Assembly: GCF_008795985.1 (NCBI RefSeq) | Contig: NZ_VMHP01000001.1 | Coordinates: 1-64,000 of the forward strand | Reading direction: 5' to 3' | Length of the DNA: 64,000 nucleotides | DNA from: Marinobacter halotolerans | GTDB lineage: Bacteria; Pseudomonadota; Gammaproteobacteria; Pseudomonadales; Oleiphilaceae | Part shown: positions 57,828 to 64,000 of the stretch, one piece after another | Numbering within the stretch: the first letter of the stretch is position 1 | How the letters are laid out: each line of letters opens with the position of its first letter | The notes under the pieces: model-generated | The model's input: the letters and a program-made list of their open reading frames with translations, nothing else | Told to the model about the DNA's origin: nothing | Databases searched by the model: none | Translations under genes and position numbers: made by a program

Positions 57828-58184
57828 AGACGTTTCACACCAAGTTTCCGTCGAATTTGTGAAATTCTATAAAATTCGTACGGCAAGGACTGTGAAAAAT
57901 GTCATTCGAATTGTAATTTATACGCCATTTTTTTGACATTTAGTATCAAAAGTGGCTCTAATCCCTGCCAAAACAAAGGCTTGCAGCGATCTAAGGGAAA
58001 CCCGAGACAGTTGTAACGGGATCTGCCTGAATCTGTGCGCCTTTCCCGGAGACAACGACGCAAAGTGGATTTTTATTCCCGTGGCAGAACACTGAGGACT
58101 TAAAGGCATGGTTAATTCAGGCTGGAATGAACTTGGCCTGAAAACAAAAAAGGCCAGTCGTTTCCGACTGGCCTTTTTCAATAA
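57828..58184. other. 357-base gap between the lipoprotein and tRNA-Met
   Basis: The left 100 bases are AT-rich and hold the promoter of the leftward lipoprotein gene, with an inverted repeat GAATTT-N3-AAATTC at 57853-57867. The right end carries the terminator of the tRNA gene (58146-58178). No protein or RNA gene is seen. Confidence 0.5.
58146..58178 (-). terminator. intrinsic terminator of the initiator tRNA gene
   Basis: AAGGCCAGTCG pairs with CGACTGGCCTT across a TTTC loop, flanked by A-rich (58147-58151) and T-rich (58174-58178) tracts. It lies directly after the minus-strand tRNA and would end its transcript. The symmetric flanks mean it may work in both directions. Confidence 0.85.
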
Positions 58185-58261
<77 letters not shown>

Positions 58262-58305
58262 TCAAACTGGTGGTTAACCGGAGTTGCTCCGATCAACGTG
58301 CGCGT

Positions 58306-58334
58306 ATACTAAGGATTCATTACAGGGCTGTCAA
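58306..58334 (-). promoter_or_regulatory. promoter of initiator tRNA-Met
   Basis: On the minus strand a perfect -35 TTGACA (58329-58334) is 17 bases from -10 TAGTAT (58306-58311), followed by ACGCGC, a GC-rich discriminator typical of stringently controlled tRNA genes. The -35 box overlaps the rnhB stop codon. The transcript would start about 40 bases upstream of the mature tRNA. Confidence 0.8.
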
Positions 58335-59011
58335 TCGATATTTTCAAACAGATCCAGCGGGAAAGGCTCTGTTCCAGCAACCTTGCCCACGTTAAACCCC
58401 ACGGCATCAATGGCTTCCTGCACAGGACGAAAAGAACGCCTGTGCTCTGTGGTGGCGCCGTACTGATTTAGCGCATCCATATGGGTCGGTGTGGGATATC
58501 CCTTGTGGCCGGCGAAGCCGTATTCGGGAAAGTGCTCGTGCAGGGCGTTCATTTCGCGGTCCCGGGTGACCTTGGCCAGGATAGACGCCGCACTGATGGC
58601 CTCAACCCGACTATCACCCTTGATCACCGGCTCTGACCGCCAATGCCAGTCCGGACAACGGTTGCCATCCACCAGGACATATTCCGGAGCAATGTGAAGC
58701 CCCTCCACTGCCCGCTTCATGGCCAGCATGGTTGCCTGGTAGATATTGAGCTGGTCGATTTCCCGGGCTTCACAGCGGCCCAGGCTCCAGGCAGCGGCCC
58801 GTTCGATGATCTGCTCGTATAGCGCCTCTCTGCGCTTTTCCGAAAGCTTCTTGGAATCGGCAAGTCCGGCAATAGGGCGATCCGGGTCAAGGATCACGGC
58901 CGCTGTCACAACGGCTCCTACAAGTGGACCCCGCCCCACCTCGTCAACACCTGCCAGCAGACGCCCCTGATAACGGCAGACAAAAGGCGGCAACGGGGGC
59001 TTCTTTGCCAT
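58331..59011 (-). CDS. rnhB: ribonuclease HII
   Basis: RnhB removes ribonucleotides from DNA. The 226-residue protein has the active-site acidic D23-E24 ([15 protein letters not shown]) and later Asp in [10 protein letters not shown] and [23 protein letters not shown] text. It is the last gene of the bamA-skp-lpxD-fabZ-lpxA-lpxB-rnhB run and starts one base inside the lpxB stop codon. In E. coli dnaE follows; here the next gene is initiator tRNA-Met. Confidence 0.96.
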   Translation of the reverse strand: MAKKPPLPPFVCRYQGRLLAGVDEVGRGPLVGAVVTAAVILDPDRPIAGLADSKKLSEKRREALYEQIIERAAAWSLGRCEAREIDQLNIYQATMLAMKRAVEGLHIAPEYVLVDGNRCPDWHWRSEPVIKGDSRVEAISAASILAKVTRDREMNALHEHFPEYGFAGHKGYPTPTHMDALNQYGATTEHRRSFRPVQEAIDAVGFNVGKVAGTEPFPLDLFENID

Positions 59012-60174
59012 CAGACTTTACCTCCGATCAGCTTGGCAATGGCATTGGCGGCCTGCTCGTCGGCATTCTGCCGCAAGCTGTGGTGTATCTCGGTGAATGC
59101 CAGAGTAAGCCGCTCCCGTTCATCGGTATTCTCCAGTCGCTCCAGCACTGCCTGCCCGAGTGCCTCGGGTGTGGCCTCGTCCTGAAGCAGTTCGGGCACC
59201 AGGGGTTGTTTAGCCAGCAGGTTCGGGAGAGCCACATAGGGCGACTTCACCATCCTTGAGACGATCTTGAAACTCAGATTGCTCAGTCGATAACCCACAA
59301 CCATTGGTTTTTTCAACAACATGGCTTCGAGAGTCGCGGTGCCAGATGCCAGCAGAACCACATCGGCTGCCGCCATCACCTCCCGCGAACGACCGCGGAC
59401 AATCGTAACCGCCAGCTTTACGTCGAGTGCTTCCACCAGCGCCCTCACCTGCTGCTCACGTTCGCGGTTGACGCAGGGAATGGCTAGCTGCAGATCCGGT
59501 CGCCGACTCTGAATCCAGCGCGCAGCTTCCAGAAACAGCCCGCCCAGGCGTTCAACTTCGCCACCACGACTGCCCGGCAGGATCGCCAGTACCGGTGCCT
59601 GCTCGTCCAGGCCGAGATTGCGACGGGCGGCCAGGGTGTCTGGTTCCATGGGAATCATGTCGGCCAGTGGATGCCCCACAAACGACACGGGCACCTTGTG
59701 CTCTTCGTAGAAGCGAGCCTCGAAGGGAAAAAGCGTGAGCATCAGGTCAACGGCTTTTGCAATCTTGAAAATACGCTTCTGACGCCAGGCCCAGACGGAC
59801 GGACTGACATAATGAGCAGTGAGAATGCCGGCATCGCGGCACCGGCGCTCAACGCCCAGGGTGAAATCCGGGGAATCAATGCCAATCACCACATCGGGGG
59901 GATTGCTCAGTAAATAGGCCATAAGCCGGGCGCGAATGCTAAAGAGCTCGCGCAGCCGCCCCAGCACTTCCACCAGCCCCATAACTGACAGGCGCTCCAT
60001 GGGCACGAGGGAGTGAAAACCCTCAGCAACCATTTCGTCACCGCCGATGCCGACGAAGCGGGCGCCCGGGTATCTTTTGCGAAGTGAGCGAATCAGGCCG
60101 GCACCGAGAATGTCTCCCGATGCCTCTCCTGCAACAATGCCGAAAACAGGTGCATGACGACGCTCAGATATCAT
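59011..60174 (-). CDS. lpxB: lipid-A-disaccharide synthase LpxB
   Basis: LpxB joins lipid X and UDP-diacyl-glucosamine to make the disaccharide of lipid A. From the ATG at 60174 the protein has 387 residues and the family signature [17 protein letters not shown] near the start, [13 protein letters not shown] [20 protein letters not shown] and [16 protein letters not shown]. The frame also opens with TTG at 60180 directly after the lpxA stop; no ribosome site distinguishes them, so I choose the ATG. It overlaps rnhB by one base. Confidence 0.96.
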   Translation of the reverse strand: MISERRHAPVFGIVAGEASGDILGAGLIRSLRKRYPGARFVGIGGDEMVAEGFHSLVPMERLSVMGLVEVLGRLRELFSIRARLMAYLLSNPPDVVIGIDSPDFTLGVERRCRDAGILTAHYVSPSVWAWRQKRIFKIAKAVDLMLTLFPFEARFYEEHKVPVSFVGHPLADMIPMEPDTLAARRNLGLDEQAPVLAILPGSRGGEVERLGGLFLEAARWIQSRRPDLQLAIPCVNREREQQVRALVEALDVKLAVTIVRGRSREVMAAADVVLLASGTATLEAMLLKKPMVVGYRLSNLSFKIVSRMVKSPYVALPNLLAKQPLVPELLQDEATPEALGQAVLERLENTDERERLTLAFTEIHHSLRQNADEQAANAIAKLIGGKV

Positions 60175-60180
60175 CGGCAA

Positions 60181-60972
60181 CTAGCGGATGATGCCGCGGT
60201 CGGCGCCACGTAGTGAGTCAATGAGGGGACGGACCTCGGGCAGGTCGTGATAGGTTTTTTCCAACTCTTCTACCGCCTGCGCCGTTGTTAGGCCCTGGCG
60301 ATAGACGGTCTTGTAGGCACGGCGCAGTGACATCAGTGCGTCTTTACTGAAACCCCTGCGACGCAGCCCCTCCACGTTCATACCAAAGGGTTTCGCCGAC
60401 TGGCCACTGGCCATTACGTAAGCCGGGATGTCCTTGAGTACGATGCTGCCACCGGCAGCCATGCTGTGAACGCCAATATTGCAGAACTGATGCACCATGG
60501 TTCCGCCGCCAAGAATGGCGAAATCTCCGATCGACACATGGCCGGCCAGGGTCGTGGTGTTTGCCAGAATGGTGTTGTTGCCAATCACGCAGTCGTGGGC
60601 AACATGAACGTAGGCCATCAGCAGGTTGCCGTTTCCGATAACCGTCTCGCCGCGATCCTGAACAGTGCCCCGATGAATGGTGCAATTCTCGCGAATCACA
60701 TTGTCATCGCCGATCACAAGAGTGGTGGGCTCGCCTGCGTATTTCTTGTCCTGACACTCCTCGCCAACGCTGGAGAACTGGAAAATACGATTGTTGCGAC
60801 CAATCGTGGTCGGACCTTTGACCACCACATGGGACATGATCTCGGTGCCTTCACCGATCTCGACATTTGGGCCAATATAACTCCACGGCCCCACTGTGAC
60901 CCCGTCAGCGATCTTCGCAGACGGATCCACGATAGCCTGGGGATGGATTCCCGACCAGTCGTTTGTTGTCAT
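60181..60972 (-). CDS. lpxA: UDP-N-acetylglucosamine acyltransferase LpxA
   Basis: LpxA adds the first 3-hydroxyacyl chain to UDP-GlcNAc in lipid A synthesis. The 263-residue left-handed beta-helix protein has its catalytic His at H126 (YVHVAHDCVIGNNTILANTT) and the C-terminal LRRRGFSKDALMSLRRAY helix text. Length is typical. The start overlaps the fabZ stop by one base (TGATG). Confidence 0.97.
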   Translation of the reverse strand: MTTNDWSGIHPQAIVDPSAKIADGVTVGPWSYIGPNVEIGEGTEIMSHVVVKGPTTIGRNNRIFQFSSVGEECQDKKYAGEPTTLVIGDDNVIRENCTIHRGTVQDRGETVIGNGNLLMAYVHVAHDCVIGNNTILANTTTLAGHVSIGDFAILGGGTMVHQFCNIGVHSMAAGGSIVLKDIPAYVMASGQSAKPFGMNVEGLRRRGFSKDALMSLRRAYKTVYRQGLTTAQAVEELEKTYHDLPEVRPLIDSLRGADRGIIR

Positions 60973-61409
60973 CAGCCTTCTCTCTCAGCAGTCAGTATTT
61001 CTGCCACACAGACAACTTCGTCATCCACCAGGGCACGACATTCAAACTTCCAGATTCCGCGTTTTCCGGTAATGATTCTGCTTTCCATGCTTAACCGGTC
61101 ACCGGGCACCACAGGACGTTTGAAGCGTACCTTACTGGAACCTGCAAGGTATTGCACCAGACCGTCCGCCGGTTTCCGGCCAACCGTCATGAATGCAAGG
61201 ATACCGGACAGCTGCGCCATTGCCTCAATGATCAATACGCCGGGCAGGATCGGATTATTGGGAAAATGGCCGGCGAAGTATGGCTCATTAAGGGAGATAT
61301 TCTTGAACCCCTTGATGAACTGTCCCTTTTCAACCTCGGTTACCCGGTCCACCAACAGAAAGGGATACCGGTGAGGTAAATACTCCTGAATTTCATGAAT
61401 GTACATCAT
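60972..61409 (-). CDS. fabZ: 3-hydroxyacyl-ACP dehydratase FabZ
   Basis: FabZ dehydrates 3-hydroxyacyl-ACP in fatty acid synthesis and competes with LpxA for substrate. The 145-residue hotdog-fold protein has catalytic H48 ([20 protein letters not shown]) and E62 (IEAMAQLSG). The first residues are [19 protein letters not shown]. It is embedded in the lipid A operon, as in other gammaproteobacteria. Confidence 0.96.
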   Translation of the reverse strand: MMYIHEIQEYLPHRYPFLLVDRVTEVEKGQFIKGFKNISLNEPYFAGHFPNNPILPGVLIIEAMAQLSGILAFMTVGRKPADGLVQYLAGSSKVRFKRPVVPGDRLSMESRIITGKRGIWKFECRALVDDEVVCVAEILTAEREG

Positions 61410-61426
61410 GGGGTTTTATCTCAGCC

Positions 61427-62449
61427 TTACAGTTTCTTTTCCAGGTTTTTGATACGCCGTGCAAGGCTGTCGAGCTGCCGGAATCGCACTGCGTTTTTGC
61501 GCCACTGGCGGTTGGTATCGGCGCTGATACCTGATGAGTATACGCCAGGCTCTGAGATATCGCTGGTGACCATAGTCGTACCTGTCAGCTGGACCTGGTC
61601 AGCAATGGTCAGATGCCCTGCCACGACGGCTCCTCCAGCGAAAACACAGTGTCTGCCAATGCGGGTACTGCCAGCAATACCGACCATGGCCGCCATGGCG
61701 GAATGGTCACCAATGTTGACGTTATGGGCGATCTGAATAAGGTTATCCAGCTTGACGCCATTGCCGATAACGGTGTCGTCAAGCGCCCCCCGGTCAATGG
61801 TCGTGTTGGCGCCGACTTCTACATCGTCACCCAGCACAACCCGGCCAATCTGGGCAATGCGATGCCAGACACCCTTTTCATTAGCAAAGCCGAAACCGTC
61901 GGACCCTAGAACGGCGCCGCTGAGAATATGGCAACGCTTGCCCAGTACCACATCGTGCGCCAGTGTTACCCGGGGTCTCAGGACGGACTGCGAGCCCAAC
62001 TGGCAACGCGCACCGATCATTGACCCGGCGCCCACAGTGACAGCCTCGCCAATCACAACATCGTCTTCAATCACTACGAGGGGGCCGATACTGGCCGAAT
62101 CGGCAATGGTGGCGGAAGAGGCAACCACCGCCGAGGGGTGGATGCCCGGCGTTGCCGCCGGTGCCGGGTCAAACCAATGACTGAGCCGGGCGTAACCCAG
62201 GTAGGGATTATCCAGTAACAGGGCGTTGCCCGCGTACTGATCGGCAACCGATGGCGCGATGATAACGGCAGACGCTTGAGTGTCTGCCAGATGCCGGGCA
62301 TAGGAAGCGTTCGCCAGAAACGCCATCTGCCCGGGTGAGGCGCCCTGAAGTGTTGCCAGCCCGACGATTTCAGTATCCGGGTCACCCCTGAGTTCTGCGC
62401 CCAGATGAGCAGCAATATCGCCAAGTCGATAGGAAGATTCTGCCATCAT
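61427..62449 (-). CDS. lpxD: UDP-3-O-acylglucosamine N-acyltransferase LpxD
   Basis: LpxD adds the N-linked acyl chain in the third step of lipid A synthesis. The 340-residue protein has an N-terminal uridine-binding part ([20 protein letters not shown]) and a left-handed beta-helix with the catalytic His at about H242 ([20 protein letters not shown]). The C-terminal tail is coiled ([15 protein letters not shown]). Two ATGs at 62449 and 62446 are both possible starts. Confidence 0.97.
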   Translation of the reverse strand: MMAESSYRLGDIAAHLGAELRGDPDTEIVGLATLQGASPGQMAFLANASYARHLADTQASAVIIAPSVADQYAGNALLLDNPYLGYARLSHWFDPAPAATPGIHPSAVVASSATIADSASIGPLVVIEDDVVIGEAVTVGAGSMIGARCQLGSQSVLRPRVTLAHDVVLGKRCHILSGAVLGSDGFGFANEKGVWHRIAQIGRVVLGDDVEVGANTTIDRGALDDTVIGNGVKLDNLIQIAHNVNIGDHSAMAAMVGIAGSTRIGRHCVFAGGAVVAGHLTIADQVQLTGTTMVTSDISEPGVYSSGISADTNRQWRKNAVRFRQLDSLARRIKNLEKKL

Positions 62450-62500
62450 CCATTCCCCGAAGTTGGATCAGTGAAAGCCCGACATCGGGGCCCTAACCGA

Positions 62501-62998
62501 TCAACGGTTCAGTTTTTCCAGAAGTTGCTCGGTCAGATTCATGTCCGGCTTCGCAAAAATCACGGCTTCGCTAGGCAGGATGATGTCCAGGTTATGCTCT
62601 TCCGTCAGCTCTTTCATTGCCGCATCCACTTCCGGGCGAGCCTGTTCCAGAAACGCCTGTTTGCGACTGGCGACGGTAGAATCAAGCTGTTGCTTCAGGC
62701 GATTGAACTCTTGCACCTTCTGCTGGAACTGAGCGGCAATCTGGTTACGCTCGGATTCATTCATCATGGCGCCGTCTTTTTCCAGACGTTCCTTGAGCGC
62801 CCGAGCGGCTTCCTGGGTCTCGCGAACCCTGGCTTCCTCACCGGAAAAATCCTGCTGCAATTTCTGGGTAAAGGCCTGGGCGTCTTCCGAAGAAAACAGT
62901 GCCTGGCGCAGGTCCACCACGCCAATTTTTGTTTCTGCAGCGACCTGCGCTGACACAAGAAGCACCACACACGCGGCTATGATCTTTAAACGAAACAT
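62501..62998 (-). CDS. skp: OmpH/Skp periplasmic chaperone
   Basis: Skp is a trimeric jellyfish-shaped periplasmic chaperone that carries outer membrane proteins to the Bam complex. The 165-residue protein has a signal peptide (LKIIAACVVLLVSAQVAA|E) followed by TKIGVVDLRQALFSSEDAQA and a long helical, charged middle. The ribosome site AGGAGGGTAAAG before the ATG is very strong. It lies between bamA and lpxD, the standard order. Confidence 0.94.
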   Translation of the reverse strand: MFRLKIIAACVVLLVSAQVAAETKIGVVDLRQALFSSEDAQAFTQKLQQDFSGEEARVRETQEAARALKERLEKDGAMMNESERNQIAAQFQQKVQEFNRLKQQLDSTVASRKQAFLEQARPEVDAAMKELTEEHNLDIILPSEAVIFAKPDMNLTEQLLEKLNR

Positions 62999-63043
62999 CT
63001 TTACCCTCCTGACTACTTGTTATTTGGCCTGAAACCCAACGCC

Positions 63044-64000
63044 CTAGAACGTTTGTCCCAGCGAGAACTGGAATACCTGCGTGCTGTCACCCGGTTTGTC
63101 GTTCAGCGGCTTCGCGACGCTGAAAGCCAGAGGTCCCACGGCTGTGATCCACTGGAAACCGAGACCGACCGACGTACGAACATCGTCCAGCGTCCAAGAG
63201 AACGCTCTGTCCGGATCAAATACCTGTCCCGCGTCCACAAAGAAAGCGGTACGCATGGAGCGACTATCGCCGGCAAAGGGAGTCGGAACGATCAGTTCCA
63301 GACCCGCTTCCGTGAGGAAACTGCCGCCGAACGGGTCTGGATCGGAAAAATCACCCGGTGCAGGCGTCGCAACCGGTCCAAGCGAATTGGCTTCATACCC
63401 ACGGACAGATCCATAGCCACCTGCGAAAAAGTGCTCATAGAACGGGATAACCGAGCGCCCGTCATATCCGTCACCGTATCCGATCTTGGATCGGGCGCGA
63501 AGAACCCAGTTCTGCTCATCGTCCAGAGGCTGGTAAAAGTCATTTGACTGGCTCAGTTTCCAGAAGGTCAGATCACTGCCGGGCACGGCAACGTCCGCAG
63601 ACAGGGAGATGCTGTAGCCATCCGTTGGCAGCACACCCCGGTTGAGGGTGCTTCTGCGCCAGGACCCGAACACGAACCAGTTGTTGAAGTCATTGCCTTC
63701 CTCTTCAATAAAGTCTTTGACGTCCTGGGAGGTAAATATGCCGGACTTGATCCTGGACAGCGTGTAACCCACGCCGAAGTTCAGGCGGGTAATCCGGTCC
63801 GTGGGGTAGCCGAAGCTCAGACGCCCACCGTATTCATCCAGCAGATAGGACGTAATGTCCTGCTCTTCAAAATCTGTCTCCCGCGCAAACACGCTGAATC
63901 CGCGGCTGACGCCGTCAACGGTGTAGTAGGGATTCTGGTAAGAGAAGTTCGCGCTCTTGATCGAATCGCTGACATTCACGCCAATCGACACTCGTTTGCC
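63044..64000 (-). CDS. bamA: outer membrane assembly factor BamA (3' part, continues past the window)
   Basis: This is the C-terminal part (318 residues) of the beta-barrel of BamA, the core of the outer membrane protein insertion machine. The frame stays open to the right edge, so the N-terminal POTRA domains lie outside. Visible barrel marks include YFAGGYGSVRGYEANS-type FFAGGYGSVRGYEANSLGP (lid-loop VRGF/Y motif), RTAFFVDAGQVF, and a C-terminal phenylalanine (QFSLGQTF), the barrel end signal. The stop is TAG at 63044-63046; skp follows 45 bases later. Confidence 0.96.
   Translation of the reverse strand, partial: GKRVSIGVNVSDSIKSANFSYQNPYYTVDGVSRGFSVFARETDFEEQDITSYLLDEYGGRLSFGYPTDRITRLNFGVGYTLSRIKSGIFTSQDVKDFIEEEGNDFNNWFVFGSWRRSTLNRGVLPTDGYSISLSADVAVPGSDLTFWKLSQSNDFYQPLDDEQNWVLRARSKIGYGDGYDGRSVIPFYEHFFAGGYGSVRGYEANSLGPVATPAPGDFSDPDPFGGSFLTEAGLELIVPTPFAGDSRSMRTAFFVDAGQVFDPDRAFSWTLDDVRTSVGLGFQWITAVGPLAFSVAKPLNDKPGDSTQVFQFSLGQTF

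Overview
The window is a 64 kb piece of a gammaproteobacterial chromosome, and the best fit is Marinobacter or a close relative. The strongest pointer is the 661-residue two-domain fatty acyl reductase at 33583-35568. From memory it resembles the characterised wax-ester reductase of Marinobacter aquaeolei (Maqu_2220) over its whole length. Several gene blocks also keep the order I recall from Pseudomonas: purT-DUF1289-gamma-CA-nudix...purL-mltF, mtnA/mtaD-ubiG-mupP-yciK, and motY/pyrC-rnt. The Bam/Lpx block follows the general gammaproteobacterial order. I see no insertion sequence, prophage, CRISPR array or plasmid gene. This is core chromosome with two tRNA genes.

Layout. 1-165: a strong leftward promoter for a gene outside the window. 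166-3695: purine and Nudix housekeeping (purT, DUF1289, gamma-CA, nudL as a leftward operon; a second zinc-ribbon Nudix gene; a NIF3/YqfO-like gene). 3696-4074: a gap with two head-to-head DnaA-box-like sites and the purL terminator. 4075-13106: purL, the lytic transglycosylase mltF, recX, a large DUF349 protein and a ComFB-like gene. 13296-16686: a two-gene beta-oxidation operon (thiolase plus FadJ-like). 16959-20939: the tail-specific protease prc, an HTH regulator and mtnA. 21098-26870: a tightly packed rightward run (MTA/SAH deaminase, ubiG, mupP, yciK, a small glutaredoxin-like gene, yaaA, DUF2788, rdgC). 26886-30741: a Pat-like acyltransferase divergent from an HDAC-family deacetylase. 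30749-33540: motY, pyrC, rnt. 33583-35568: the fatty acyl reductase, with repeat elements upstream.

The right half holds: a pitrilysin-type M16 protease (36255-39083); a pair of glycosyltransferases of the 'arsenosugar' families; tRNA-Arg(CCT); a spermidine-synthase-like gene, an SDR and a patatin; a universal stress protein with a SulP transporter; a GAF-GAF-GGDEF-EAL protein; an unknown 225-residue protein; yciO-bolA; topB; a three-gene signalling module (OmpR-type regulator, FecR/LysM periplasmic protein, CHASE2-PAS histidine kinase) followed by a convergent FN3 lipoprotein gene; initiator tRNA-Met; and the envelope operon bamA(partial)-skp-lpxD-fabZ-lpxA-lpxB-rnhB, read leftward off the right edge.

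The points most worth following up are the acyltransferase/deacetylase pair, the FecR-CHASE2-OmpR module, the repeated operator-like element upstream of the fatty acyl reductase, the DnaA-box palindrome, and the orphan 'arsenosugar' glycosyltransferase pair. All family assignments were made by reading the translated sequence. No database search was run.
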